Shown piece after piece: positions 7,861 through 17,306 of a stretch of 46,968 nt of DNA. The stretch covers positions 1-46,968 of the forward strand of contig CANJXD010000001.1 of the NCBI GenBank assembly GCA_947478535.1, read 5' to 3'. A program made the translations under genes and the position numbers. Below the pieces are notes generated by a model. It made no database searches. It saw only the letters and a list, made by a program, of their open reading frames with translations, and was not told where the DNA came from. Each line of letters starts with the position of its first letter. The stretch's first letter is position 1. This DNA comes from Acetobacteraceae bacterium (GTDB lineage: Bacteria > Pseudomonadota > Alphaproteobacteria > Acetobacterales > Acetobacteraceae).

Positions 7861-8820
7861 ATGGAAGCCACCGCCCGACCGACGACTTCGGATGTGCTGA
7901 CACCGCGCCAGCCGCACCGAAAGAAGCCACTGCAATTCTCCATGGCCGATCCCGGAAGCCTCTGGGGGGATGTGCTGGGCTTCCGCCCGCTTGGCGGGCG
8001 CATCCGCGCCATCCGCAGGCTGGTCTCGATCGTGCTGTGGACCGCGATCGCCATCCCGATCCAGGCCTTGCTCATGGCACTGCCCGGCCGCGGCAATGCA
8101 GCCTTCGGGCGGGCCTATTTCCAGGTGCTCTGCCGGCTGATCGGCCTGCGCGTCCAGGTCATCGGCGAGCCCGCGCGGGATGGGCCGGTGCTGTTCGTCT
8201 CGAACCATTCCTCCTGGCTCGATGTGCTGGCGCTCGGCACGGTGCTGGATGCCAGCTTCGTCGCCAAGTCCGAGATCGGGCAATGGCCTCTGGTCAGCAC
8301 GGTGGCCGCCCTCGGCCGCACCCTTTTTGTCAGCCGCAACCGCACCGCCACGAAGGGGGAAGCGGGGCTTATCCGCGAAAGGATGGGCCAGGGCGGCAAT
8401 GTCATCCTGTTCCCCGAGGGCACGACCAGCGATGGCGGCCGGGTGCTGCCCTTCCGCAGCGCCTTCCTCGCCGTCGCCGACCATGCGCGGCAGGTGCAGC
8501 CGGTCTCCGTTGTGTTCGACCGGCTGGGCGGCCTGCCCGCCTGCCGGCGGGATCGCCCGGTCTTCGCCTGGTATGGGGATATGGACCTCGCCTCGCATTT
8601 CTGGCGCCTCGCGCGGCATCCCGGCAGCCGGGTGACCATCGTGCTGCACACGCCGCTCGACCCCGCCTCGGTTCCCAACCGCAAGGCGCTGGCCACCATC
8701 TGCGCGGAGGTCGTCACCACAAGCTGCGCCACGCTGCGGCAGAACCGCCCCGCCGCGCCGCTGCGCGCACGCGTCCCGACCCAAGGCGTCAGCGCCGCCG
8801 CGATCTCGCTTCCCGCTTGA
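7861..8820 (+). CDS. plsC: 1-acyl-sn-glycerol-3-phosphate acyltransferase (PlsC family)
   Basis: A 319-residue membrane-bound acyltransferase that adds the second acyl chain to lysophosphatidic acid in phospholipid synthesis. The catalytic HX4D motif is NHSSWLD near residue 116, and FPEGTTSDG near residue 184 is the glycerol-phosphate binding block. One hydrophobic segment at about residues 55-75 (LVSIVLWTAIAIPIQALLMA) anchors it. A long polar N-terminus of about 40 residues precedes the anchor; an internal ATG (MADPGSLWG) is an alternative start. The next gene on the strand is miaB, part of a conserved alphaproteobacterial order with phoH, ybeY and corC. Confidence 0.9.
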   Translation: MEATARPTTSDVLTPRQPHRKKPLQFSMADPGSLWGDVLGFRPLGGRIRAIRRLVSIVLWTAIAIPIQALLMALPGRGNAAFGRAYFQVLCRLIGLRVQVIGEPARDGPVLFVSNHSSWLDVLALGTVLDASFVAKSEIGQWPLVSTVAALGRTLFVSRNRTATKGEAGLIRERMGQGGNVILFPEGTTSDGGRVLPFRSAFLAVADHARQVQPVSVVFDRLGGLPACRRDRPVFAWYGDMDLASHFWRLARHPGSRVTIVLHTPLDPASVPNRKALATICAEVVTTSCATLRQNRPAAPLRARVPTQGVSAAAISLPA

Positions 8821-8932
8821 CCCGGCGCGGCCGCGTCCCGCAGCCTTCCCCTGTGGCGACACCCCAATGGCCCGCCGGGCCGCCGCCGGTCGCTTGACCC
8901 GGGCGCGCGGCCTGCGCACATCCCCCGCTTCA

Positions 8933-8954
8933 CCCCGCCGTACTGCCGGCGGGG
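8933..8954 (+). terminator. Hairpin between plsC and miaB
   Basis: An 8-bp perfect stem CCCCGCCG / CGGCGGGG with a six-base loop TACTGC, about 110 bases after the plsC stop and just before the miaB start. No T-tract follows, so it may be a weak terminator or a leader structure for miaB. Confidence 0.4.
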
Positions 8955-8997
8955 CGGCGGAGTGTTTTCCCCAGTGACCCACACCGATCCCGACCAG

Positions 8998-10467
8998 ATG
9001 GCCCCCATCATGGACGCAAACCCGGGTGCGAACCCGGGCGTGAAGAAGCGCCTGTTCATCCGCACCTGGGGTTGCCAGATGAACGTCTATGACAGCGCCC
9101 GCATGGCCGATGTGCTGGCCCCGCTCGGCTACGCCCCGGCCGACACGCCGGAGCAGGCGGACATGGTCGTGCTCAACACCTGCCATATCCGCGAAAAGGC
9201 GTCGGAGAAGCTGTTTTCCGAATTGGGTCGGCTGCGGCTGCTGAAGCAGGCGAAGGAACAGGGCGGAGAGCGCATGATCCTCGCCGTCGCCGGCTGCGTC
9301 GCCCAGGCGGAAGGTGCGGAGATCACGGCGCGGGCACCCTATGTCGATCTCGTCCTCGGCCCGCAGACCTATCACCGCCTGCCCGAAATGGTCGCCCGCG
9401 CCAGCCGCGCCGCCGGCGCGGTGATCGAGACCGACTTCCCGGCGGAGGAAAAATTCGACTTCCTGCCGGACAGCACCACCCCCCAGGGCACCGCCGCGTT
9501 CCTGACCATCCAGGAAGGCTGCGACAAATTCTGTTCGTTCTGCGTCGTCCCCTACACCCGCGGTTCCGAATATTCTCGTAGTGCCGCGGCCGTGCTGGCA
9601 GAGGCAAGGCGCCTGGCCGCCCAGGGCAGTCGGGAGATTTCGCTCCTCGGGCAGAACGTGAATGCCTGGCATGGCGAGGGCCTGGACGGCCGGACCTGGA
9701 ACCTCGCGCGCCTGCTGCTGGAACTCGCGGAGATCGAGGGTGTGGCGCGCCTCCGCTACACCACCAGCCATCCCCGCGACATGGATGACGACCTGATCGC
9801 GGCGCATGGCCACATCCCGGCGCTGATGCCCTTCCTGCACCTGCCCGTGCAATCGGGTTCGGACCGCATCCTCCAGGCCATGAACCGTGGTCACAAGGCG
9901 GATGACTACCGCCGCATCGTGGAGAAACTGCGCGCGGCGCGGTCGGATATCGCGCTGTCGTCCGATTTCATCGCCGGCCACCCCGGGGAGACGGAGGCGG
10001 ACCATGCGGCGACGATGGCGCTGATCCGCGATGTCGGCTTCGCGCTCGCCTATTCCTTCAAATACTCCCCCCGCCCCGGCACCCCCGCCGCGACAGCCGT
10101 GGCGCAGGTGCCGGAAGCCGAGAAGGACCGGCGCCTGCACGAAATCCAGGCCCTGTTGCGGGACCAGCAGGATGCCTTCAACCGCGCCTGCGTCGGACTG
10201 CGCTGCGATGTGCTGGTGACCGGACCGGGGCGCCACCCCGGCCAGGTCGCGGCGCGCTCCCCCTGGCTGCAGCCCGTGCATTTCATCGGATCGGGCGAAA
10301 CACCGGGCCAGCTGGTGCCGGTGGAGGTCATCGCCGCGTTTCCGAATTCCTTGTCGGTCCGACCCGTTTCCCGTGATGCCTCCCCTATTTCCCTTGATGG
10401 CCCCGAGGGGACCGAGGCCACCGAGGCGCAACCCCACCCCCCCCGTCAGGAGAAGGCCGCCGCTTGA
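8998..10467 (+). CDS. miaB: tRNA-2-methylthio-N6-dimethylallyladenosine synthase MiaB
   Basis: A radical-SAM methylthiotransferase of 489 residues from the chosen ATG; it adds the methylthio group to i6A37 of tRNAs. The N-terminal UPF0004 domain starts [12 protein letters not shown] with its first cluster cysteine near residue 26. The radical SAM cluster motif CDKFCSFC is near residues 175-182, and a C-terminal TRAM domain ([13 protein letters not shown]) ends the protein. Start choice is uncertain: GTG 8962, ATG 8998 and ATG 9010 are all in frame. Its stop overlaps the phoH TTG start by four bases. Confidence 0.93.
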   Translation: MAPIMDANPGANPGVKKRLFIRTWGCQMNVYDSARMADVLAPLGYAPADTPEQADMVVLNTCHIREKASEKLFSELGRLRLLKQAKEQGGERMILAVAGCVAQAEGAEITARAPYVDLVLGPQTYHRLPEMVARASRAAGAVIETDFPAEEKFDFLPDSTTPQGTAAFLTIQEGCDKFCSFCVVPYTRGSEYSRSAAAVLAEARRLAAQGSREISLLGQNVNAWHGEGLDGRTWNLARLLLELAEIEGVARLRYTTSHPRDMDDDLIAAHGHIPALMPFLHLPVQSGSDRILQAMNRGHKADDYRRIVEKLRAARSDIALSSDFIAGHPGETEADHAATMALIRDVGFALAYSFKYSPRPGTPAATAVAQVPEAEKDRRLHEIQALLRDQQDAFNRACVGLRCDVLVTGPGRHPGQVAARSPWLQPVHFIGSGETPGQLVPVEVIAAFPNSLSVRPVSRDASPISLDGPEGTEATEAQPHPPRQEKAAA

Positions 10468-11564
10468 ACACCACCCCCGCCGCGCTTTCCTTCCCACCCC
10501 GCGCGAACCCGCGCCCGGCCCCCGCTGACCAGCCAGCCCCGCGCGTCATCAACCTGCAATTCGATGACAACGCCCTGCTGCCCCTGCTGTATGGCGAGCA
10601 TGACCGGAACCTGGCCCGCATCGAGGTCCGGCTCGGCATCCGCCTCGGCACCCGGGGCAACCGCCTGACCATCACCGGCGCGCCGGAGCGGACGGAGGTG
10701 GCGGAGGCAGCGCTGAACACGCTGTGGCGCCGCCTGCAGAAGGGCGAACATGTGGGATCGGCGGAGGTGGAGGCGGCGATGCGGATGGCGGAGGGCGTGC
10801 AGGAAGCGGACCCCCGCCTGCCCTTGCAGGACATCCCCGCGATCCGTACCCGCAAGGGCGCCATCGCGCCCCGCACCCCGGCCCAGGCCGCCTATATCGA
10901 CATGCTCGCCCGCAATGAGATGGTCTTCGGCGTCGGCCCCGCCGGCACCGGCAAGACCTACCTCGCCGTGGCGCAGGGCGTGGCGCTGCTGCAGGCCGGG
11001 CGCGTGGATCGGATCGTGCTGTCCCGCCCGGCGGTGGAGGCGGGGGAGAAGCTCGGCTACCTCCCTGGCGACATGAAGGAGAAGGTCGATCCCTATCTCC
11101 GCCCGCTCTATGACGCGCTGCATGACATGATGCCGGCCGAGCAGCTCAAGCGGCGGATGGAAGCCGGGGAGATCGAGGTCGCACCCCTCGCCTTCATGCG
11201 CGGTCGCACCCTGGCGCATTGCTATGCCATCCTGGACGAGGCGCAGAACACCACCCCGGCCCAGATGAAGATGTTCCTGACCCGGATGGGCGAGGGCAGC
11301 CGCATGGTGGTGACCGGCGATCCGACCCAGGTCGACCTGCCCTCCGGTCAGAAATCCGGGCTGCATGAGGCGCTCTCGCTCGTCGAGGGGGTCGAGGGCA
11401 TCGCGGTGGCGCGATTTGCGGAACGTGATGTGGTAAGGCATCCCCTCGTTGCGCGTATCGTCGCGGCCTATGGGCGCCTGGATGAGGCATCCAGGGGCGC
11501 GGCCTCCGGTGGCCCGTTCCAGGGAAGCCGGGGGCAGAAGGAGAAAGATGGAACCGTTAAGTAG
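10464..11564 (+). CDS. phoH: PhoH family ATPase
   Basis: A 366-residue cytoplasmic P-loop ATPase of the PhoH family, usually linked to RNA metabolism and co-conserved with ybeY. Walker A is [11 protein letters not shown] near residue 157 and Walker B is ILDEAQN near residue 257; GDPTQVDLP is the sensor-like motif that follows. The start is TTG, overlapping the miaB stop (TTGA), with AGGAG about ten bases upstream. The 3' end overlaps ybeY by 17 bases. Order miaB-phoH-ybeY-corC is conserved in alphaproteobacteria, which supports the assignment. Confidence 0.93.
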   Translation: MNTTPAALSFPPRANPRPAPADQPAPRVINLQFDDNALLPLLYGEHDRNLARIEVRLGIRLGTRGNRLTITGAPERTEVAEAALNTLWRRLQKGEHVGSAEVEAAMRMAEGVQEADPRLPLQDIPAIRTRKGAIAPRTPAQAAYIDMLARNEMVFGVGPAGTGKTYLAVAQGVALLQAGRVDRIVLSRPAVEAGEKLGYLPGDMKEKVDPYLRPLYDALHDMMPAEQLKRRMEAGEIEVAPLAFMRGRTLAHCYAILDEAQNTTPAQMKMFLTRMGEGSRMVVTGDPTQVDLPSGQKSGLHEALSLVEGVEGIAVARFAERDVVRHPLVARIVAAYGRLDEASRGAASGGPFQGSRGQKEKDGTVK

Positions 11565-12087
11565 ACCGCCCGGCCGCACCGCTTCGGTGGAGGCCGGGAC
11601 TGGAGATGACTCGAGAAACGTCACGGTCGTGCTGGCCGCATCCGGCTGGCATGCCGCTGTAAGGCGACCGGAAGACCTGGCGCGTCGTGCCGTCGCGGCC
11701 GCGCTGCGCGAAGCCGGCGCCACCGGGGCGGTTACCGTGCTGCTGGCCGATGATGCCGCGGTGAAGCGGCTGAACACCGACCATCGTTCCAAGGCCAAGC
11801 CCACCAACGTGCTGTCCTTCCCCGGCGGCATGCCGGGGCATCTCGGTGATATCGCCCTGGCGCTGGGCGTGGTGCGGCGGGAAGCCCGGCAGAATGGCCG
11901 CCGCCCTGCCGACCATCTCGCCCATCTCCTCGCCCATGGGGCGCTGCACCTGGTGGGGCATGACCATCTGTTGGCCGGGGAGGCGCGCCGCATGGAGCGC
12001 GCGGAATCCCGCGTGATGCGCCGCCTTGGCCGACCCAACCCTTGGAAGGAGGGCGCCGCGTCCGGCCGCGCCCGCCCCGCGCCATGA
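11548..12087 (+). CDS. ybeY: Endoribonuclease YbeY
   Basis: A 179-residue metal-dependent RNase involved in 16S rRNA maturation and ribosome quality control. The zinc motif H-G-x-L-H-L-x-G-H-D-H is seen as HGALHLVGHDH near residue 130, and the upstream KAKPTNVLSFP is also typical. ATG 11548 is preceded by AAGGAG, so the gene begins inside the last 17 bases of phoH. The basic C-terminal tail after NPW is not conserved in the family. The corC gene starts 19 bases later. Confidence 0.93.
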   Translation: MEPLSRPPGRTASVEAGTGDDSRNVTVVLAASGWHAAVRRPEDLARRAVAAALREAGATGAVTVLLADDAAVKRLNTDHRSKAKPTNVLSFPGGMPGHLGDIALALGVVRREARQNGRRPADHLAHLLAHGALHLVGHDHLLAGEARRMERAESRVMRRLGRPNPWKEGAASGRARPAP

Positions 12088-12106
12088 GTGCTGGCGGAAA
12101 CGTGCC

Positions 12107-13039
12107 ATGAGCGGCAACGGCAACGGCCATGGCGGCAATACCGCCGAGCGCCGCAACAGCTTCTTCTGGCGCCTGCAAGGCCTGCTCAAGAAGCGGGAGG
12201 CGGAAAGCGTCCGCGACCGGGTGGAGGAGTTGCTCGAAGGCCACCAGGAAGAACGCGCGGCCAACCCGACCGAAGACAATGACAGCGGGCTCGACCTGAA
12301 TGAGCGGCTGCTGCTCTCGAACGTCCTGCTGCTGCGCGACAAGACCGCCTATGACGTGATGGTGCCGCGCGCCGACATCCTCGCAATGCCGGAGGACCTG
12401 ACGCTCGAACAGACCATCCGCCTGATCCAGCGCGAAGGCCATAGCCGCTTTCCCATCTATCGGCAGAACCTCGACGACATCGTCGGCATGGTCCACATCA
12501 AGGATGTCTTCGCCGCCGTGGGGCGGGACCCCGCGGGCTTCTCCCTCGCCGCGATCCTGCGCCGGCCGCTGTTCGTCGTGCCCACCGTGCCGGTGCTCGA
12601 CCTGCTGTTGCAGATGCGCGCGGCGCGCATCCACATGGCACTGGTCGTCGATGAGTACGGTGGCATCGACGGGTTGGTGACCATCGAGGACCTGGTCGAG
12701 ACCATCGTCGGCGACATCGCCGATGAGCATGACGAGGTCGCCGTCGCCACCATGCAGGACCGCCCCGACGGGACGGTGGAACTGGATGCCCGCACCACCG
12801 TCGAAGCCTTCGAGGCCCGCTTCGGCACGGTGCTGACCGATGAGGAACGCGCCGCCGATATCGACACGGTGGGTGGGCTGATCTTCACCCTGGCCGGGCG
12901 CGTCCCGGCGCGGGGGGAATTGATCAGCCATCCCAGCGGCCTCGAATTCCGGGTGCTGGATGCCGATCCGCGCCGCATCCGCCGGCTGCGGGTGCGTCGG
13001 CCCGAAGCCGGCGACGCACCCCGCCAGGCCGCGGAGTGA
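12107..13039 (+). CDS. corC: CBS-domain protein of the CorC/HlyC family
   Basis: A 310-residue cytoplasmic protein with two CBS domains (VMVPRADILAMPEDL near residue 84 and HMALVVDEYGGIDGLVT near residue 177) followed by a CorC/HlyC C-terminal domain. There is no membrane DUF21 part, so it is the short CorC type, linked in some species to Mg/Co efflux and in alphaproteobacteria found next to lnt. It ends the plsC-miaB-phoH-ybeY-corC run and converges with nth with only 7 bases between the stops. Confidence 0.9.
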   Translation: MSGNGNGHGGNTAERRNSFFWRLQGLLKKREAESVRDRVEELLEGHQEERAANPTEDNDSGLDLNERLLLSNVLLLRDKTAYDVMVPRADILAMPEDLTLEQTIRLIQREGHSRFPIYRQNLDDIVGMVHIKDVFAAVGRDPAGFSLAAILRRPLFVVPTVPVLDLLLQMRAARIHMALVVDEYGGIDGLVTIEDLVETIVGDIADEHDEVAVATMQDRPDGTVELDARTTVEAFEARFGTVLTDEERAADIDTVGGLIFTLAGRVPARGELISHPSGLEFRVLDADPRRIRRLRVRRPEAGDAPRQAAE

Positions 13040-13046
13040 CCGCGAT

Positions 13047-13796
13047 CTATCGCGCTGGCGGCGCCAGGATCTTGGCCGTGTGGTTGCAGGCGGCGATGGC
13101 CGGGCAGCGCCAGCATTCCGGGGCGCGCGCCTTGCAGACGTAGCGCCCGTGCAGGATCAGCCAGTGATGCGCATCGCGCAGCATGTCGGGCGGGCAGCGC
13201 TTCACCAGCCCATCCTCCACCTGCCGCGTCGTCTTCCCCGGCGCGAGGCCAGTGCGGTTGCCGAGGCGGAAGATGTGGGTATCCACCGCCATCGTCTCCC
13301 GCCCGAAGGCGATATTGAGCACGACATTCGCGGTCTTCCGACCAACCCCGGGAAGGGCTTCCAGCGCCTTGCGGTCCGCCGGCACGACGCCGCCATGGCG
13401 TTCCAGCAGCAGGCGCGACAGGGCGACGACATTGCGCGCCTTGCCCTGCCACAGGCCGATGCGCCGGATGTGCTGGGCGACACCCTCCTCCCCGAGTGCG
13501 ACCATGGCGGCGGGGGTGGCCGCGACCTCGAACAGCGTCGCGGTGGCCTTGTTGACGGCCACATCGGTGGTCTGGGCGGATAGCGCGACAGCGACCAGCA
13601 GGGTGTAGGCGTCCCGGAAGTGCAGTTCCGTTTCCGGTGACGGATTGGCCGCGGCCAGCGCCCGCAGGAAGGTTTCGGCCTGCGCGGCGGGCATCGTCTT
13701 CGGGCGGCGGGCGCGGGGCGCGCGCTTCGGCTTCGCGGTTGCGCCCTTGGTCGCGGGTGTGCGTTTTTTCGGGGGCATGGGGGCTGGTGGGGGCAT
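13047..13796 (-). CDS. nth: Endonuclease III
   Basis: A 249-residue DNA glycosylase/AP lyase for oxidised pyrimidines in base excision repair. The helix-hairpin-helix LPGVGRKTANVVL holds the catalytic lysine, and VDTHIFRLGNRTGL holds the catalytic aspartate. The C-terminus carries the iron-sulfur loop with cysteines at about 221, 228, 231 and 237 (CX6CX2CX5C). The first ~30 residues are a Lys/Pro/Ala-rich basic extension not needed for the fold; an in-frame ATG at 13778 could be the true start. Confidence 0.95.
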   Translation of the reverse strand: MPPPAPMPPKKRTPATKGATAKPKRAPRARRPKTMPAAQAETFLRALAAANPSPETELHFRDAYTLLVAVALSAQTTDVAVNKATATLFEVAATPAAMVALGEEGVAQHIRRIGLWQGKARNVVALSRLLLERHGGVVPADRKALEALPGVGRKTANVVLNIAFGRETMAVDTHIFRLGNRTGLAPGKTTRQVEDGLVKRCPPDMLRDAHHWLILHGRYVCKARAPECWRCPAIAACNHTAKILAPPAR

Positions 13797-13831
13797 GGCG
13801 TTCCGCCACGCCTACCCCATACTGGGATGCT

Positions 13832-14332
13832 ATGTCAGCCGTTTCCGACACCATCCTGTTCGAAGCCGTCAGCACGCCGCCCCGGAGCCTGTCGGCGCGC
13901 GGCCTGCGGTGGCTATGTGCGCTGGCCTCGCTGGGTGCCGCGGTGCCGGCGGTGGTGTTCGTGCTGGTGGGCGCCTGGCCGATCGTGCCCTTCCTCGGCA
14001 TCGAGGTGGCGCTGGTGCTCTTCCTAGTGGCGATCCACCGGCGCTGGAGCAAGGCGGCGGTGGAGGTGGTGCGGCTGACCGAAGGGCAGTTGCGCATTTC
14101 CACGGCCAACGGCCGCGGCGGCCACCGGGTCAGCGAGCTCGAACCCTATTGGACCCGGGTGGTGCTGGAGGAAGATGGCGGCGTGACGCGGCTGTTCCTG
14201 CGCCAGCGCCGGCGCAGCGTCGAGTTCGGCGGATTCCTGACAGCGGAGGAAAAGCGGGACCTCGCAGGCGCGCTGGATGGCGCGCTGCGCCGCTACCGCA
14301 ACCCGGTCTTCGACAACCCACAGTTGCGATAG
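13832..14332 (+). CDS. DUF2244 domain membrane protein
   Basis: A 166-residue protein with two adjacent hydrophobic segments at about residues 27-65, the second beginning PIVPFLGIEVALVLFLVA. A soluble C-terminal domain (WTRVVLEEDGG, then RRRSVEFGGFLTAEEK) matches the DUF2244 pattern. The family has no known function but is often next to nth in alphaproteobacteria, as here, where it is divergent from nth. Earlier in-frame starts would overlap nth on the other strand; ATG 13832 gives the expected length. Confidence 0.85.
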   Translation: MSAVSDTILFEAVSTPPRSLSARGLRWLCALASLGAAVPAVVFVLVGAWPIVPFLGIEVALVLFLVAIHRRWSKAAVEVVRLTEGQLRISTANGRGGHRVSELEPYWTRVVLEEDGGVTRLFLRQRRRSVEFGGFLTAEEKRDLAGALDGALRRYRNPVFDNPQLR

Positions 14333-14375
14333 CCCAGGATTTTCGCCCTTGGCTGCACGCGTGGGGCGACCTGCG

Positions 14376-14843
14376 TCACTCGCTCGGGGCGAGTGTCTTG
14401 ATCAGGTCGAAGACGCGCTTGCGGACGGAGGGATCCGTGATGCGGTAATAGGCGCGCACCAACTCCAGCGTCTCTCGCCGGTGGAGGGTATCGTCCTCGA
14501 AGCCGTCCTGGGATTCCTGGAAGCCGGTGAAGCGACGCCCGGACTGGCTGCCGCCCATTTCAGGCGGCATGTCGTCGAAGAAGAACCCGATCGGCACATC
14601 CAGCACGCGGGACAAGTCAAACAGCCGGCTTGCGCCGATCCGGTTCACGCCACGCTCGTACTTCTGGACCTGCTGGAAGGTCAGGCCGAGGGCCTCCCCC
14701 AGCTTTTCCTGGCTCATGCCAAGAAGGGTGCGCCGCAGACGAACCCGGCTGCCCACATGCACGTCGATCGGGCTGGGGCGATGCTCGCGCTCCACACGCT
14801 CAACGACGTCTTCGCTCGGCATGGCCAACGTTCCGAACTCCAC
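14376..14843 (-). CDS. XRE-family regulator of the lnt neighbourhood
   Basis: A 155-residue helix-turn-helix regulator. The HTH spans about residues 30-85 (RLRRTLLGMSQEKLGEALGL then TFQQVQKYERGVNRI). The tail DLSRVLDVPIGFFFDDM and a C-terminal helix (RAYYRITDPSVRKRVFDLIK) match a conserved alphaproteobacterial group usually found beside lnt, as here. A second ATG at 14822 is possible. The upstream region holds a TTGACA element and a palindrome, which suggest autoregulation. Its targets are not known from sequence. Confidence 0.88.
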   Translation of the reverse strand: MEFGTLAMPSEDVVERVEREHRPSPIDVHVGSRVRLRRTLLGMSQEKLGEALGLTFQQVQKYERGVNRIGASRLFDLSRVLDVPIGFFFDDMPPEMGGSQSGRRFTGFQESQDGFEDDTLHRRETLELVRAYYRITDPSVRKRVFDLIKTLAPSE

Positions 14844-14957
14844 TCCAGGGAAGTGATTCCAACCCTCTGGAGGACCATCCTGGCCCGGGGTGGGGCCAAC
14901 ATGAGTGCAATCCGTGCACCAAGGGCCGGGTCTGGTGCTACTGAGTTAGTCAGTGAT

Positions 14958-14963
14958 TGTCAA
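14958..14963 (-). promoter_or_regulatory. Possible -35 element (TTGACA) for the XRE gene
   Basis: A perfect TTGACA on the minus strand, about 115 bases before the XRE gene start, in an AT-rich patch. Seventeen bases later TAGCAC could be a poor -10, so only the -35 is convincing. Confidence 0.4.
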
Positions 14964-14968
14964 CTCTT

Positions 14969-14982
14969 TTGAGAAATCTCAA
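14969..14982. promoter_or_regulatory. Palindrome TTGAGA-AA-TCTCAA, candidate operator
   Basis: Six-base perfect arms with a two-base spacer, directly upstream of the TTGACA element in the gap between the XRE gene and the lnt stop. The position fits an operator for the XRE protein. Confidence 0.4.
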
Positions 14983-15016
14983 TAAAGCGCGAATACCAGG
15001 GGCTGCGCCCACGCCA

Positions 15017-16600
15017 TCAGACGAAGCTTCCCCGTGCGGAGCTGCTCCCCCTGCGCGTGGCCCAGATGGCAAGGCCCGCTACCAGCAGCAGCAGAGCGAG
15101 GGGGATCTGCAATCCGAACCGGGCGAACAAGGTCATGTCCCCGGCCTTGGGCAGGGGGGCCAGCAGAGCGCCCGTCTCTGCCAGGCCGAGCCGTTCCACC
15201 ACCCGCCCGCGGCTGTCGAAGACGGCGGAGATGCCGGTCTGTGCCGCGCGGGCCAGCGGCAGCCCTTCCTCCACCGCGCGCAGCCGTGCGGCGGCCAGGT
15301 GCTGGTATGGCCCGGCGGAGACACCGAACCAGGCATCGTTGGTGATGTTCAGCAGGAAGCCCGGCCGTTCCGCTGCCGTCACCTGGCCAGGAAAGATCAC
15401 CTCGTAGCAGATCAGCCCACCGAAGGAGGGCAGGCCCGGCAGGCTGATGGTCCGCAGCCCTGCCCCCGCGGTGAAGTCGATCGCCGAGAGGACAAGGCGG
15501 ATCGGCAGCAATCCCCGCAGCGGCGTGTATTCGCCGAAGGGCACGAGATGCGCCTTGTCATAGGCATCGAGCAGGGTGCCTTGCGCGTCGAGGGCGACCA
15601 GGCTGTTCCACACCCGGCTCACCCGGCCTTCGGCGCCGAACTCGGCCCGGACGGCGCCAGCCAGCAGCAGCGCGCCCGGCGGCAGTGGCGCGGTGGCGAG
15701 CCGGGCGGCGGCGGGATCATTCGCCAGCAGGAAGGGGCTGGCGGTCTCCGGCCAGATGATGACGATGCGGCTGTCCGGCGCGTCCCGCTCCGCGGCGCGG
15801 ATGCCGGCGGTGGTCAGGTCGATGTAGCGTTGGAAGATCGGGATGCGGCTGTCTTCCCGCCACTTCGCTTCCTGCGCGATATTGCCCTGCACCAGCACCA
15901 GCGCCACCTGTTCGGGGTCTGGCTCCTGCGGCAGCAGGCGTGCCACGCCGATGCCCCCCAGCAGCGCCAATCCGCCGAGGCCGGCGACCCAGCCGCGCCA
16001 GCCGGCCAGCGGCGACAGCATCACCAGCACCGTCAGCAGCCCCAGACCATGCACGCCGACCCAGGCCGTGATCTGCAGCGGCAGGGCATCGAAGGCCCAG
16101 ACGGTGCCGATCAGGTTCCAGGGAAACCCTGTGAAGACCGCGCCGCGCAGCAGTTCCGCGGCGAGCCAGGCGGCGGCGAAGGCCAGGATGCGCGGCCAGC
16201 CCGCCATCGCCCGGCGGCACGCCAGCGCCGGCAGGATGGTGAAGGCCGCCAGCGGCACGGCCAGCGCGGGCACCGCCAGCGGCACCAGCCACCAGTAGCG
16301 TTCCGCTTCCGTCAGGATGGCGTTGGTCAGCCAATGCAGCCCGGCGACATGGAAGCCCCAGCCCCAGGCCATGCCGATCCAGGCGGCGCGGCGCGCGGTC
16401 GGCGCTTCGGTCACCATGATGAACAAGCCGGGCAGGGAGACCAGCAGCACCGGCACGAGATGCACCGGCGGCAGGGCCAGCGCCGCGAGGGCGCCCAACG
16501 CGAAGGCGGTGACGAGCGCCCGCCAGAAGCCGGGTCCCTCCAGCCGTCGCGTCAGCGCGAGGCGGAACCTGGCGAGGCGGCCGGGCCCATCATCCGGCAC
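15017..16600 (-). CDS. lnt: Apolipoprotein N-acyltransferase
   Basis: A 527-residue inner-membrane enzyme that N-acylates the N-terminal cysteine of lipoproteins, the last step of lipoprotein maturation. Six or more hydrophobic segments fill the first ~220 residues; a nitrilase-like periplasmic domain follows. The catalytic triad is visible: Glu285 in WPETASPF, Lys349 in YDKAHLVPFGEY and Cys398 in ICYEVIFP. The start is GTG 16600, 24 bases after the secB stop; longer open frame upstream overlaps secB and is not used. The gene probably shares a transcript with secB. Confidence 0.94.
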   Translation of the reverse strand: MPDDGPGRLARFRLALTRRLEGPGFWRALVTAFALGALAALALPPVHLVPVLLVSLPGLFIMVTEAPTARRAAWIGMAWGWGFHVAGLHWLTNAILTEAERYWWLVPLAVPALAVPLAAFTILPALACRRAMAGWPRILAFAAAWLAAELLRGAVFTGFPWNLIGTVWAFDALPLQITAWVGVHGLGLLTVLVMLSPLAGWRGWVAGLGGLALLGGIGVARLLPQEPDPEQVALVLVQGNIAQEAKWREDSRIPIFQRYIDLTTAGIRAAERDAPDSRIVIIWPETASPFLLANDPAAARLATAPLPPGALLLAGAVRAEFGAEGRVSRVWNSLVALDAQGTLLDAYDKAHLVPFGEYTPLRGLLPIRLVLSAIDFTAGAGLRTISLPGLPSFGGLICYEVIFPGQVTAAERPGFLLNITNDAWFGVSAGPYQHLAAARLRAVEEGLPLARAAQTGISAVFDSRGRVVERLGLAETGALLAPLPKAGDMTLFARFGLQIPLALLLLVAGLAIWATRRGSSSARGSFV

Positions 16601-16623
16601 GCCGCCAAAGGGTCGCTTCCCGA

Positions 16624-17112
16624 TCAGGCGTTGCCGACCTGCGGGGCCGTCTGGCCACGGCGGCTCTGCCACAGGGCGACGAAGTCGATCGGTGCCAGCA
16701 ACACGGGCGGGAAGCCGCCGTCGCGGGTGATGTCGGCCAGGATGTTGCGGGCGAAGGGGAACAGCAGGCGCGGGCATTCCACCAGCAGCACCGGTTCCAG
16801 GTGTTCCTGGGGCACGTTGATGGTGAAGACGCCGCAATAGGCGAGTTCCGCGATGAAGCAGGGCGTTTCGCCCACCTTCGCATCGGCGCGGATCTGCAAC
16901 GAGACCTCGAACACATTGCCGCCGCCCTGCACCGGCCGTGCCTGCACATCAAGCGCCAGGTCCACGCGAGGCTGTTCCTTCAGCGAGACGAAGATCTCCG
17001 GCGCGCCGGGCACCTCGAAGGAAAGATCCTTGGTGTACTGGATGTTGAGCTGGATCGGCGGCGCCTGCTGGCCGTCCGGGGTAGGGGAGGAGAGGGCGTT
17101 CATATCGGACAT
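16624..17112 (-). CDS. secB: Protein-export chaperone SecB
   Basis: A 162-residue cytoplasmic chaperone that holds preproteins unfolded for SecA. Conserved strands are visible: QYTKDLSFEVPGAP, then FEVSLQIRADA, AELAYCGVFTI and the PRLLFPFARNILADITRDGG helix region. Length is normal. Alternative ATG codons lie within the first four residues. In many alphaproteobacteria secB is close to the origin; here it lies about 4 kb from the predicted oriC on the hemE side. Confidence 0.96.
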   Translation of the reverse strand: MSDMNALSSPTPDGQQAPPIQLNIQYTKDLSFEVPGAPEIFVSLKEQPRVDLALDVQARPVQGGGNVFEVSLQIRADAKVGETPCFIAELAYCGVFTINVPQEHLEPVLLVECPRLLFPFARNILADITRDGGFPPVLLAPIDFVALWQSRRGQTAPQVGNA

Positions 17113-17197
17113 GGGTGTTCCGTCTGGTCAGGCATCGCGAAATGTCCGGCTAGCACGCGCCGCAGCGCCGCACTAGCCGAACTCCGTATCCCCCGGC

Positions 17198-17290
17198 CGC
17201 CAAGGGCGGCCCGCGCGCAGTGCAACCGCATCGCCCCGATCAACAGCGCGTCGGCGCGTAGCAAGCCGCCGGAGCCGGCGCCCACAGGGC
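17198..17290. repeat. 93-bp direct repeat, copy 1
   Basis: This segment recurs 109 bases downstream with four mismatches in 93 positions. It lies between the divergent ends of the phosphatase gene and the secB promoter side, and contains no convincing gene. It carries G/C-rich inverted stretches (CCGCCGGAGCCGG). Confidence 0.9.
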
Positions 17291-17306
17291 TCGACGGGCC
17301 CTCGGA

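Noticed and set aside
7822..10497. A minus-strand open frame of 891 codons opposite plsC and miaB
   Set aside because: Its low-complexity composition mirrors the real genes on the plus strand.
14957..16840. A plus-strand open frame opposite lnt
   Set aside because: The lnt catalytic triad and membrane segments are on the minus strand; this frame is Gln/Gly-rich shadow sequence.
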